The position numbers and the translations under genes are program-made. This document shows, in pieces, positions 1-10,649 of a stretch of 64,000 nucleotides of DNA. The DNA is taken from assembly GCA_021234155.1 (NCBI GenBank), contig JAJEKV010000003.1, positions 17,968,386 to 18,032,385 on the forward strand, given 5' to 3'. This DNA comes from Isoetes taiwanensis. Taxonomy: Eukaryota; Streptophyta; Lycopodiopsida; Isoetales; Isoetaceae. Under the pieces are notes generated by a model, which did not search any database, was not told the DNA's origin, and worked only from the letters and a program-made list of their open reading frames with translations. How positions within the stretch are numbered: position 1 is the stretch's first letter; each line of letters opens with the position of its first letter.

Positions 1-1739
1 TCACTGCTATGCTTGGCTTGAACGATGTCGCAACCGTTTCTGATGTTTCCGGTAACAGAGTGCCCCCCTGACTCGAAGAATTTGATGCTAACAATACTGG
101 AAAGAAAATAACAGATCCAAATGCCATGGGATTTTTTTTTCGAACCTGCACAGCTCCGGCGCATATAGAAAAAAGAAAGATGCAGTATTATTCAGTTCGA
201 TCCGCGAGATAAATGGCCGTATTCTTGGCGAAAGCTTCAAAGTTGCAGCGGCAGCGACACGAGAAAAAGAAGAAGGTGCAGTGCAGTGTCTTGAATGAAG
301 AAATGTTTTTCTCTGATAGTTACGTATTTCTAAGTTATAGTGCACCAGAACAACACGTGAAACCTCCAAAACAAGAGCAGATGCATAGAGGATTTGTACT
401 GCAGCGGAGCTACAAATGCAGCTACTATTCTAAACAAAAATCAAAGGCGTTTCTGCCCTTTGTTTCAACATTTTACCTGGATTCCTTTGGAAATCTCGAG
501 AATCCAAAACCCGAAAAGGCTGCAGGATGCCCGGCAAGGTACGATGCAGAAAATGATGGAGCAAGTCTCCAAAACTAAGCAACAATCCAGTTATTAGGAA
601 AAAATGAAATGGCAGCTTAAGAAACTGACCTTTTTTGTGGCTGCGTTTCCGGCATGTAAAAAGAAGCAAGAGCCGTTTTCTATGTTTCCACTTTTATTTT
701 TTGGGAGGGTTTTAAAGCCACTTTTCTCACCCGTCCACTGCTTGCCACGTGGCTTTCCAACAATAGCTTTACTTGTCAAAAGAAAAGGAGCATACCTACC
801 TACACTACACCCATGGTGCTCCAAAATATTCCCTTGTAAGATCAACTAGGATAGCAGCCCAAATCCAAATCCATGAATCAACTAGGATAGCAACCCAATC
901 CATGGATTGAACCTCATGATGCTTCCTACTCAATTCAGCTTCATACTAGACTGATAGCTAGCTCATTTTGTCTGTGTCACAGATATATCTATTCAGATAT
1001 GCAAGATATTGGATAGAATCTAAAGCCTCACTGTTAACAAATTTGTTTTATAAAATCTTTAATACCATTTCTTTTGTCAAGGGATAAATTTATTTTTTTC
1101 GATAAACTATTATACAGTCATATAGCCGTTTGCAAATGCAAATATTGGGCATTTCAACTTTTTGTTCTTCATGGATAGTAGGACTTCGAAATATAACTAG
1201 CGTTCATGCCCAAGAGAAATCTACCTTACCAATAAACAACCTCCAAAAATTTGTAAGGAAATTGTAACTTAGATTCACTGCACGATTTTTGTTGGAGGAC
1301 TAAAATCATAACCTGCTTTATAGTGGGCATCATGATTCTATTATGGAGTCCAAAGGAAAGCAAGCCATGATCAAAGGTCCTGATGCCATTGAAATGCATG
1401 CTATACATAGCAGCAGTTCACGATACTAACAAGCAATGATGCAATTGCTCACATGAGCCTGATAGCAGATAACAAAGCTGCATTTTTTCAGAGACAATAA
1501 AAAGATTTTCGAGAAATCTTGTTACTTTGATTTGAAAGTATCCTGGTTTCCCAAAACCATCTTCCTTGCTTTCAACCTGAAGTAACAAGAGTTTTTGGAA
1601 TTCCTTTTGTTGTGTCCTTAAGAAAATGCAGTCTAGTTCCATTTAAATAGAGATGCAATGTAGGCTCCAGAGATAGCTCATATGGAGTTTAGTAGCAAAT
1701 AACTGATCTGGATTTTAATGGAAGACAATAAAGAGAATC
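1..1739. other. Left flank, no gene recognised
   Basis: I find no supportable gene in the first 1.7 kb. There is a direct repeat of about 36 bp at roughly 841-912 (ATCAACTAGGATAGCA seen twice). From about 1.4 to 1.74 kb the minus strand holds degenerate repeats of a motif reading roughly F-Q-(L/I)-K-V-T-(K/R)-F. It continues the 3' side of the Ty3-type element without a clear open frame. No LTR boundary could be located. Confidence 0.4.
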
Positions 1740-2092
1740 ATCACAAATTTTGTAACTTTGAGTTGAAAGTATCGAAATTTCTTAGGAAGGAAGGTTTGAT
1801 AGGCCAATCTAAGAGATGGGAGCTCAAGCTCAATTGGCACAACAGATTCTATGCCATAGACAAGGCTGAAAGGACTATGTTGAGTGGATGCTTTAATGGT
1901 AGTCCTATATGCCCATAATGCATCATGCAGCTTTAAATGCCAATCTCTCTTGGAAATGTTGATAGTTTTCTTAAGAATTGATTTTAAAACCTTGTTGGTT
2001 GACTCAGCTTGTCCATTTCCTTGAGGGTAGTATGCTGAGCTCTTAGTCTGCTTAACTTTGAGGGTAGCTAGCAACAATAGTTTGGCTACGAT
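1740..2092 (-). pseudogene. Ty3-type integrase, C-terminal fragment
   Basis: The minus strand encodes a recognisable integrase core end: SSAYYPQGNGQAESTNKV followed by W-x-x-x-L-x-D-A-L-W-A-Y-R-T-T, then a SPFSLVYG motif. This arrangement is diagnostic of plant Ty3-type integrases, which insert retrotransposon cDNA in the nucleus. The reading starts abruptly at about 2090, just after V-A-K-L-L-L-L, and the residues expected upstream (D-R-G-S-Q-F) lie 8.5 kb away at about 10.56 kb. The gene was therefore split by an insertion. After the S-L-R-L-A region the frame decays. It is dead as a protein. Confidence 0.85.
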
Positions 2093-2157
2093 GGAGGCGA
2101 CGATGGAGGCGACGATGATGTATGGACCGATGGGCGATGACCAGCTAAGTGCACTTC

Positions 2158-2165
2158 CCGGACTC
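2158..2165. repeat. Target-site duplication CCGGACTC, left copy
   Basis: This 8-bp direct repeat matches 2684-2691 exactly and brackets the hAT-like element. Confidence 0.8.
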
Positions 2166-2683
2166 CAATGTTGTCCCAAACGTTTTGTACGTATGTAAAA
2201 AATACGTATGCATACGTTTTTTACAAGTATGTATCAATACAAACGTATTTTACAAAAACATTTTTTTTCTTTTTTTTTTTTTTTTTTTTTTTTTTGTAAA
2301 TCAGAAATCTACCTCCTTGATGAGCCTATTATTTGCCTATCTGTGGAGGATGCTATCCAAGATCATTGTGAGGTGGCTAAGAAGCATTCAAGGAAGCAAG
2401 CAAGACAACCGAACATGATTTGGGGTCTTCACCTTGTCATCTCAGGCCATGATCGTCTACTCCGTCGGAGCGGCGTTTAGGGCAACAGAGAAACGTATGA
2501 ATGGAAGAAAAAAGAAGACTTACCTAAGATATTAACAAATATAATATGTTATATTAAAAAAAAAAGCAAGGATAAAAAAACTACTAAATTTTTGACCAAC
2601 GTTTTTATCATACATACGTATAATACGTTTGTTTCGAAAAATACGTTTGGTATATGTAAAGTACGCGTATTTATACAACACTG
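2166..2683. mobile_element. hAT-like non-autonomous element with 8-bp TSD
   Basis: The 518-bp segment is flanked by the identical octamer CCGGACTC at 2158-2165 and 2684-2691. Its ends are inverted: CAATGTTGT on the left and, read inward from the right, CAGTGTTGT. Both ends continue into clusters of ACGTATG/ATACGTTT-like motifs, as in hAT subterminal repeats. An 8-bp duplication with ends of the CARTG type is the hallmark of hAT DNA transposons. There is no transposase, and a T-rich run (about 2262-2296) lies within. It inserted into the 5' part of LINE-1, so it is younger than that LINE. Confidence 0.8.
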
Positions 2684-2691
2684 CCGGACTC
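2684..2691. repeat. Target-site duplication CCGGACTC, right copy
   Basis: This is the exact partner of 2158-2165 at the other end of the hAT-like element. Confidence 0.8.
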
Positions 2692-3030
2692 CTAATACAT
2701 TAGTATTGTTCTTATAAAGGATTAGAGTATGTCCATCTTTCCTAGAAAATAATCTAAATAATATACAAGAATGTATGCTCGGGCCGAGAAGGAACAGATA
2801 GCTTTCTGTGTATGATTACGACATTCGAGTGCTAGATCATGACAATTGGATGTAGCAGAAAAATGTAAAAGGTAAGACAGATAGTGTGCGAAAACAGGCA
2901 ACTCAAACCGCCATGATGGGAGCATAATAGGGTGATACAAACTCTCAGATGAGGAAAGTCGGGGGGAGGAGCTCAAGATTCCGGCGATGGGCGATTCAAA
3001 ATTTCAGAGCCGTTAAGAAATAGATATAGG

Positions 3031-3074
3031 AATAAAATAAAATAAAATAAAATAAAATAAAATAAAATAAAATA
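3031..3074. repeat. (AAAAT)n microsatellite
   Basis: This is an uninterrupted run of about nine AAAAT units within the presumed 5' region of LINE-1. Confidence 0.9.
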
Positions 3075-3507
3075 GATAATTTGGAAAACCGAAGAATTTG
3101 GGGAAAGAACACCAATCAACTGTGCAGTGACAAAGGAGGGGACACGTGGCGGACACGGGATAGAAAACGTGCTGATAATAGTGAAAATATGTAAAACTAT
3201 ATAAAATATAAAGCGTCGGGAGTTAGTGCATATGATTAGACGTGACGGATAGTAGTAATCATGACAGCTACGGTAGCCATAATAATGCAAATATAGGGAA
3301 AATAGGAAAGTGTACACGTGTCAGCTAACGAGCTAGGGATAAGAGGCGGGGATTAGCAGACGAAAACTCTGGTGACAGGATAGGACAAGACTGGCATTTA
3401 AGGTGGACGGCCGGAATTAAGTGGGCGGGAAAAGATGACAGATTTCGTAAACCCTAAATACCCTAAATTATAACGAAGGAAAGAGTGAGAGTGAAGATCA
3501 TTCTTAG

Positions 3508-4167
3508 AATTCAAGATCTCCCGGCCCCTTGAGCGCCTCAGCGTTTCAAGCTCTGGAATTTAGGCCAAACAGGGAAGCGCCAACACGTCTCAGCCTCCGG
3601 CCCAGCTCCGAAACATTGATGGACAAAGGTAAGAAAGTTCTGGTGGATTTAGATGGGGAGAAGAAGGTCGGCAAGAAGCGCTCCAGCTCTGGCACGCCAG
3701 GCAACCTCACGGTGCCATTCAATCCAGAACTTGAGGAGCTTAATCCCTGGTGCATCTGCTTTGACAGTTGTATGTGCCTAAGCAGAGGCTTGCCATCATG
3801 CATCAGTTGCGGCCGTGTCCATTGTCTTTACTGTGATCGAATTCATCATGCACAGTCCATGCGAGATAGTGGCTATACCCTGGGATTGCTGGAAGTTCTA
3901 GGAGTATTAGGCGACAAGAACGACTCAGTGAGGCGCCAAGACATGGATCGAACTATGCAGTGCTTCAACAGATTACAGGTTCATGCTGCGATACAAAGGT
4001 CATCGAGTTATCAACATAACCTTTTGATTTGTGATTTCGGGAAGGTCTGTATCTACTGTTGCGAGAAGAACCCCGTTGATTTTCTGTGCAGGGCATATAT
4101 GGGGAGAAATCTAGAAAAGGTTAAAAAGATCGGGGAACCGTCCTCGGAAAAGAAGCCAAAAAATTAG
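3508..4167 (+). CDS. Cysteine-rich zinc-binding-like protein, unknown; possibly a LINE-encoded extra ORF
   Basis: The frame is open from 3508. The first ATG is at 3619, giving 182 residues and ending at TAG. I do not recognise the family. From the ATG, residues 45-77 hold eight cysteines (45, 47, 51, 53, 61, 64, 69, 72) and three histidines (68, 76, 77), spaced like a cross-brace zinc module. A second cluster (I-C-D-F-G-K-V-C-I-Y-C-C, then a later C) follows. The N-terminus and C-terminus are lysine-rich. Upstream at about 3450 is AAACCCTAAATACCCTAAA, resembling a plant telo-box promoter motif. Position argues for a protein of the surrounding LINE, because host integrase flanks the whole block. 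A captured host gene is the alternative. A function in RNA or DNA binding is inference only. Confidence 0.45.
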   Translation, partial: NSRSPGPLSASAFQALEFRPNREAPTRLSLRPSSETLMDKGKKVLVDLDGEKKVGKKRSSSGTPGNLTVPFNPELEELNPWCICFDSCMCLSRGLPSCISCGRVHCLYCDRIHHAQSMRDSGYTLGLLEVLGVLGDKNDSVRRQDMDRTMQCFNRLQVHAAIQRSSSYQHNLLICDFGKVCIYCCEKNPVDFLCRAYMGRNLEKVKKIGEPSSEKKPKN

Positions 4168-5931
4168 TCCGCTCAGGAAAAAGGGGATACGTGCCATCCT
4201 TTTCGGTCATATCTTTTTGTTTTACTCTCTTCTGTTTTTGTTTTGGTTTAAAATAATCCTTTGATCAACCTGTTTAGATCCAACAATGATATTAAGTCTT
4301 GGGAGGCCGCCAAGGATAGATAATTTGTAACAGCTTTTGGCTGGAAAAAGCTCAGTGCAGATAATCCCGATCAGAAGGGATATAATTTTTGTCTGAAAAA
4401 ATTTTTGTCTGAAAAATCGAATATGTGTAGGAATGGCGAAAAAGGCCAGGAAATGTAACTGAAAGAAACAATTTCTCCTTTGAATAGAATATAGAATTAT
4501 GCAGTAAGTATAACTTCGTATGTTTTACATAGTAGCTGTGCCTCAGTGTGGATCACTCTCCCCCTAGAGTAAGAACGACATATCCCTTATCTATATCTCG
4601 GGGACCAACATAATAGAACCAAATTAGCGGCCTAATGGTTATAACTGAGTATCTCCCCATACATCTCGGAGGGGACTACATGAAACCATATAGGGTGGTA
4701 CATGGGGATTTCGGGAAAGGTACCTAGAGTTCAGTAAGGCATGCCAACATTTCAGCAAAAAGGGCTGACCGGCTTGACGATAAACTATTCTACAAACGAC
4801 TTCATTTCAGTAACAGGCACAAACTGGACGACCAACGAGATGTCAAAAATTGAACATATGGTAACATTTCTATGCAACGACTGTGAGGTATGCCTGAATA
4901 GGGGACAAAATGATGTGTACTTAAGATTTAATAATTGACACCTATACGTGAGTAAATAGTAAATACAGGTATATGAAATTAAGAAGATGCACATAGCAGG
5001 TTGGCAGAAATATGACCGAAAGCAAGGAAGGGGGTATGGATAATAGGGCAACAACTCTGTGGGTGGGGACCCACATAGGGGCAAAAGATAAGAAAGAAAA
5101 TAATACGACAAGGCGTGTAAATGTACTATATACGATGTATTGAGGTAAGTATAGATGTAATTGTATGATATGATGGGTACGAACGTAGATGTATGGAAGC
5201 GAACTAGTAAAAGTGAAAAGGAGAAGTTGGGCGGGTACGTCAACCTCTCTTAACCCAGGAGATGCAACAACCACAAAGGAGGGACAAATGGAAATCGGGT
5301 AAATAATGGGTCCAGGAGTAGATGGTGCAAAGGGTGGAAGGCTAAGCTATGGGACAGAGAGACGGGTGTCTCCGCCACACACCAGGACAGAGTGGGAAAG
5401 TAACTCACCGGCTGGTGCCGACCGCTAAGCAACAGACACCAACTTACCCGGCCCATAAAATGGAAACAAAAATGGACGTGGAAAGACGGAGGTTGCCAAG
5501 TACAGGATAGTGGGAGGCAACTCCCCGGCCGTACACCAGGATAGTGAGGATCCAATCCTCCGGTTGGTGCACCAAAGTCACAAAAAAAAACCCACGGCCA
5601 AAAAAAAGGATACAACGAAAACAAAGCAGTTCATATGGTGCCGGAAATCACGGAATCCTGGGAATTGAATACAAATCTAAGGGCCAAGCCAAAAGACGCC
5701 GATAGTAAAGAGCGGACACAAACACCCAATAGTCGTATCTTGGATGGGATAATTCGAAATTTGAAATTCAAAAACCGAAAGGATGTGGGGGGAAACGCCC
5801 GAACGGCTACATAAGTGAACACGATATAGTAAGCCCGCGGAAGAGAGACAGAAAACAGGAAAACACAGAAGAGAGTGCACGGCGGGAAAGGAATTCGGCG
5901 AAGCGGTATAGCCACAACAATAGAAGGAGGA
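4168..5931 (+). other. Presumed LINE-1 5' non-coding region
   Basis: No convincing coding sequence appears between the cysteine-rich frame and ORF1. Open frames here are short and without family motifs. The purine-rich style of the plus strand matches the rest of LINE-1. Confidence 0.4.
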
Positions 5932-6881
5932 ATGGCTAGTCAAACAGGAACGGGGGGGCAAGCAGGGAAGAACTCAAACAAGATCTGCAAGACTTCTTGG
6001 CTCAGTTCGAAGTAAGACTAGAGACCAGGGTACCGAGGATGGAGGCGCTCAACGCACTGGCAAGCGCGGTGCAACAGAACAAAGAAGCGATAGGGAAAGT
6101 GGAAGAACGGGTGCAGGTGGTGGAAGATACAGAGGTGGAAATTCGGAAGAGGATGGAGGAGGTGGAAAAAGAAAAGGCAGAAATCATACAAAGGTTGGTG
6201 GTATTAGAAAAGAAACAAATAGATTTAGATGCGTGGCAGAGTTTTGATAGGATTAAACCGCACATAGTGGAGTTCAAAGAACATGAAAGGATAAAGCATG
6301 ATGTAAGGTTGATAGGGGTAGCCGAAAGGCCTAACGAAGACACGTTTCGTGTCACTGCAGAAATAATGGAGAACGTCTTTCAGGAACACAGGAATGTGAT
6401 AGTGAAAGCAGTCCGGGCAGGAGCTTGGAGAGGAAGGGCGAGACATATAAATGTAACCATGAGGGACCTGGCAGCCAAGGAAAGAATCATTCACGCAGGG
6501 TTCAAACTAAGGAATGGACTCAAAGTACAAGAGGCCTTAACACCCATGCAGAGGCAGGGGTTACAGAGGGAACTGGCGAAAGTCAGAGAACTGAGTCGGG
6601 CGGGAGTACAAGCAGGGGTAAAGAATGGGAAACTATACCTCAAAAGAGGCCGAGAGAACACACCGCAAGAACCGACAGCGCATGGAGATGGGATGGACCC
6701 ACAGGATCCGAGGGGAGATGGGCACCACGAAACGGGGGCAACAAGAGGACAAGGACAGCTGAAACAGATAAGGAAAATAGCACCATCCGGGGCAATAGAC
6801 CAGGAAGGAGCCCCCAAGATTCTAAATACGCATACAAAACTAGGGTGGGGAAAACGGAAAAGAGGCTCGGAAGGGACCTAG
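5932..6881 (+). pseudogene. LINE-1 ORF1: L1-type coiled-coil RNA-binding protein, frameshifted
   Basis: An ATG at 5932 opens a frame (M-A-S-Q-T-G-T-G-G) that is thrown out of register at a run of seven G (5952-5958). The main frame then reads from about 5940 to 6881 with no usable upstream ATG. The protein has a long heptad-rich helix (about residues 20-80: V-E-E-R-V-Q-V-V-E-D then R-K-R-M-E-E-V-E-K-E-K), then a segment resembling the RRM-like and C-terminal domains of L1 ORF1p (I-N-V-T-M-R-D-L-A-A-K-E-R-I-I, later L-T-P-M-Q-R-Q-G-L). Such proteins trimerise and coat LINE RNA. One inserted base in the G run would restore the start, so the break is minor and recent or a sequencing error. The basic tail overlaps an unrelated frame. 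Confidence 0.7.
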
Positions 6882-7094
6882 ACCCGGAACATGACGCCGA
6901 CAAGGGAAAGAGGGGGGATCGGGGAGCAAGAACGAGGGGGCAGATTGAGGAAGGGACACGACTAGAGCAAAGCAGGAGGCGGGGAGTACGTAAAGGAAGG
7001 AAGAAGTAACGCCCGTAATCGGAATTGTACAGGATATCCTTGGGATGATGGAGAATGCCTACACGGCAACGAGACCGTGATATCATATGCCCCG

Positions 7095-10000
7095 CTAGAG
7101 ACATGGGAACACAAAGACAAAGAGGCTACCAGATGAACCAAAAGTTACACATTGTTCACGGTTGGAGGAAAAGAACTACAAAATAGGAAGAGGAAGTGCA
7201 GGGCTAGCTTGCTACATTAGGAATAGCAGTGTCAAAAAAGCATGTATTTTGGAAAATGACATTAATAAAAGATACATGCTTATAAATATTGTGTTGCTTG
7301 ATTACAGAAACCTATATTTGCTAATAGTATACTATCCACCCCAATGTGATAAACTGGAACTATTAAGCATGGGAGAGATTGTCATGAAACACAGGGATAA
7401 GGGAATGTTGATCATAGTAGGAGATATTAACGCAAGGACGGGACGGGAGCAGGCGCAGAAAGCAGGGATAGACAACGAGAGTGGGCAGTGGACACAGGCC
7501 GGAAGAGGGGAAGAATGGCAACGGGACACAGTAGACGAAATGGAGATGACAGCGAGAGGAGAAACATTAATAGAGGTATGTACAGCTACAGATACAATTA
7601 TATGTAATGGTCTAAGAAGATGGGGGGCTTCAGGCCAGTTCACAAGCACAAACGCTCACGGGAGCAGTATAGTGGACTATGTGATAGCAAATGAGGAAGC
7701 AATAAAAGAAATCGGAAAGATGGAGTTAGGGGAGTGGCCGCTAGGAAGGAGGGAGGGACACCGACCCATACTGCTCAGGATGAATGTGGCAAGGGGAAGC
7801 ACAGAAGATCAGCAAGGAAGAGGCAAACAGGCAAAAATTACAGTTAAATTCAGGGAAAACAGAGTGGGAACATTCATAAAAATGGTAAAAAAGAAAATAA
7901 AGGAAAAGGAATGGGGCGAGGGAATGGAGGACAAAGGGAATGACATGAATGACATCTTGGAAGAAGCGGCTAAAATGGCATTTGGGAGGAGAGAAAGAGG
8001 AAGGAGGGCTATAGCATTTCGAAGGTCAGTATGGTTTGACGAAGTGTGCATAGAACAGCGAAGGAGAGTCAAACAGGCAAAAGGGACTGAGGCATACCAA
8101 GAGGAACGCGGCAAATATGTGAAAATACTGAAAAGGAGGAAAGCTCAGGACCTGAAGAATCACCAGTGGGGATTGGCCGAAGATCTGAAAAAGAGACCTA
8201 AGGCATTCTGGAACAATATGAAAAAAGGATCAAAAACGAAAGCTGGTACAGTAGCAGGTGAGGAGGGGAGAGGAATGGAAATAGAAATAGACTGGACAAG
8301 ATACCTGGAACGTCTGTACAAAACAGGGGCTGCACCAATCATGGCCCCAGAAGGTAGACACAAACCTCCCTTCTCCGAGGAAGAGGTGACATGGGCACTA
8401 AACAAAATGGCAAACAATAAGGCCCCGGATCTATATGGGCTAACATCGGAGATGTTGAAATGCGTAGGAACAGAGATAGTAGGGATCATAACAGCAATAT
8501 TCAATGAGGTAGTACATTCAGGCCTACCGGAAAGATGGCAGTTTAATAAGGTAATCCCGCTCCATAAAGGAGGAAACAAAGAAGAACCGAGTAATTACAG
8601 GACTATTATGGTCAGTTCAGTATTCGCGAAATGGTTCGGGAAAACTTTGGATCAGAAACTGAAATCATGGGCAGAAGCATGGAAGCTCAGAGCACAAGGC
8701 CAGGCCGGTTTTCGACCAGAGTACTCGACTACAGACCATTTGGTGACCCTAAGGATAATGATAGAACAAACAAGGGAAAGTAACAAGAAGATCATATGTT
8801 GCTTCGTGGATTTCAAGAAAGCCTTCGACACAGTACCTAGAGATAAACTTCTATTGAGACTAAAAGGACTAAGAGCACCAGAAGGGTTAGTAGGATCAAT
8901 TGCAAGGCTATACCAAAAGGTATATGCCAAAACAGAAGGGGAAGGAGAAGCCATAGAATGCGACACAGGAGTAAAGCAAGGATGTCCACTATCACCCACA
9001 CTGTTTGGGATATACATAGATGCCCTACAGGAATTTGTCATCGAGAGACGGGGAGACAGTGAAGCACCAATGATAGGGAAAACAAAAGTCCCAATAATGC
9101 TATATGCGGATGATTTAGGTATGATGGCGACCAAAGCCAAAGGGATGCACAGAATGCTAGAGATACTAGAAGAATTTTGTGTGGAGACAGGACTGACAGT
9201 CAACCTGGAAAAAACAAAAATAGTGACCTTCGGTACAAAGATAAAACACAGGCCATTTAGATACAAGGGGAAGGAACTAGAAGAAGCCGCAGGGTACAGA
9301 TATCTGGGATACGACACACATGGGGGGTGGTCAAAAGGAGCGGATACCAGATTCCAAGCAGCAATAGGCAATTATTACATCATGATGAATTATTGCAACA
9401 ACAATAGGATCACCAACTGGGAAATCAAAGCATACCTATTTAGCACAATAGTAGCATCAACACAGCTGTACGGATGTGAGACATGGGGACCGGGCCTATC
9501 AGAGAAGAAATGGGAAAAACAAGAAGGCATATTGAGGCAATGGCACCCGGACAGAATTTCGGTGAAGACAGTACATCATTAGCAACAATCTTATATGAGA
9601 CGAGAGAAAAGCCAATGGAAGTGAGGGCATGGGAAAGAACAATTAGGTACCTATTAAAGGACAACATGCTTATGGGAAAGAGGACAAACTATCGCCACTA
9701 GCGATAGATGAATCAAAGAAAAAAAAAGACATAACAAAGAAGGCAAGGGATGGTTTAACGAATTGGCGAAGTGGACGGCAAGTATGGGGATGCAACTAAG
9801 TCAGATTATACAAGCGGACGGATGGGACGAAGAATGGACAGGCAGAGCAATGAGGAGTCGGGCCGGCACACACACCATGTGGCCTAAGGCAAATCAAGTA
9901 TTAGGAACCTTCAATCCAGGAGGACAGATAGGGCATATCACGTACAAAAACAACATGTTGAATAAGAGTAACAGGGGAACGCTGGCCAGATTCAGGATGG

Positions 10001-10284
10001 GGAGCCACGACCTCCGAATTGAGAAAGATAGATGGAGGAAAATAGACAGAGCAGAGCGAATATGTCGAATATGTGACTCAGGGAAAATAGAAGACGAAGA
10101 GCACATGGTAAAAGAGTGCCCGGTCTACACCGACATAAGGTCCAAATTTAACAAGGCCAGGTGGGACCTCCCACTCCCAGCACTGATGGACAAAGAAGAG
10201 ACACTCACAGATGTAGCGAAAGCTATAAAAGAAATGATAATAAGACACCGGGGGGTGCACAAAGAGAGAGGGCTAATAATCTGA
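7095..10284 (+). pseudogene. LINE-1 ORF2: AP-like endonuclease and reverse transcriptase
   Basis: Domains in order: endonuclease of the exonuclease-endonuclease-phosphatase type, with an L-E-T-W motif at 7095 (the usual Q-E-T position), G-D-I-N at about 7422 and E-G-H-R-P-I at about 7756. Then reverse transcriptase, with N-K-A-P-D, N-Y-R-T-I-M, the catalytic F-V-D-F-K-K-A-F-D at about 8804 and Y-A-D-D at about 9101. Last is a C-terminal C-x2-C-x9-H-x4-C knuckle at about 10066-10124. Together these nick target DNA and copy the RNA there. Breaks: TGA at 7134-7136, a frameshift between about 7137 and 7170, another near 9545 (the frame moves and continues E-T-R-E-K-P-M-E), and one between about 9690 and 9740. 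Catalytic residues are intact, so the copy is fairly young but not functional. Confidence 0.88.
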
Positions 10285-10524
10285 GAAGCACGGATGAGGC
10301 GGATCAGAGAGGCCCACAAAGCACAGTTCAAAACTGTTTATAGCGATGCATTGTGTATGGCCAAGAAGCCAGATATAAGCACGATGCGGGTAATATAAAG
10401 AACAAGAGAAGCCCGCTAGATGGCTACATAAAACCTATGCGTCTGTTTGCTGGCAGCACCCTTTGGGAGCTCGCAGGACGCTACACAAGTCCGGGGGCCT
10501 CACGGCCTGAGGGACGTTAATGTA
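10285..10524 (+). other. LINE-1 3' UTR with terminal GGCC hairpin
   Basis: The 3' UTR ends with GGCC-TCAC-GGCC followed by TGAGGGACGTTAA and then the tail. The GGACGTTAA block and the small hairpin match the last part of the 3' UTR of LINE-A to -D (GGACG[C/T]TAA), although the rest differs. LINE-1 lacks the U-rich hairpin and the A5-A7 tract seen in those copies. Confidence 0.6.
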
Positions 10525-10562
10525 TATTCTATTCTATTCTATATTCTATTCTATTCTATTCT
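10525..10562 (+). repeat. LINE-1 (TTCTA)n tail
   Basis: The element ends in tandem TATTC/TTCTA units with one interruption (CTATATTC) instead of poly(A). Integrase sequence begins directly after it. Confidence 0.85.
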
Positions 10563-10649
10563 AAATTGACTTCCTCTATCAGAGATAATTTTAAAAGGGA
10601 TCCCAAATCGAGCACAAATATTCTCTAAAAGAAATCTTGATGTGGTGAA
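10563..10649 (-). pseudogene. Ty3-type integrase, middle fragment
   Basis: Eighty-seven bases on the minus strand encode T-T-S-R-F-L-L-E-N-I-C-A-R-F-G-I-P-F then I-I-S-D-R-G-S-Q-F. This includes the second catalytic aspartate of the integrase D,D,E triad. It is sandwiched between the 3' ends of two LINEs of opposite orientation. It links the fragment at 11.96-12.2 kb to the one at 1.74-2.09 kb. Confidence 0.9.

Larger units (their letters stand above)
2093..10562 (+). mobile_element. LINE-1: long non-LTR retrotransposon inserted in the integrase
   Basis: The left limit comes from where integrase coding stops (about 2092) and the right limit from the pentanucleotide tail ending at about 10562, where integrase coding resumes. 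Inside are a long 5' region, a cysteine-rich frame (3508-4167), a coiled-coil ORF1 (5932-6881), an endonuclease-RT ORF2 (about 7095-10284), a short 3' UTR and a TTCTA-repeat tail (about 10525-10562). The element is nearly complete but has at least four reading-frame breaks. A hAT-like element interrupts its 5' region. I infer that everything between 2093 and 5932 is LINE 5' sequence because the host integrase does not resume there. A separate unrecognised insertion inside this stretch is possible. No clean target duplication was found. Confidence 0.65.

Noticed and set aside
5250-5961. Minus-strand frames over 5.25-5.96 kb as genes
   Set aside because: They lie opposite the purine-rich LINE strand, show biased composition and carry no domain motif.
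7095-7165. ORF2 start at the non-ATG codon 7162
   Set aside because: The endonuclease begins further upstream (L-E-T-W at 7095 in another frame). 7162 is just where the frame reopens after a stop and a frameshift.
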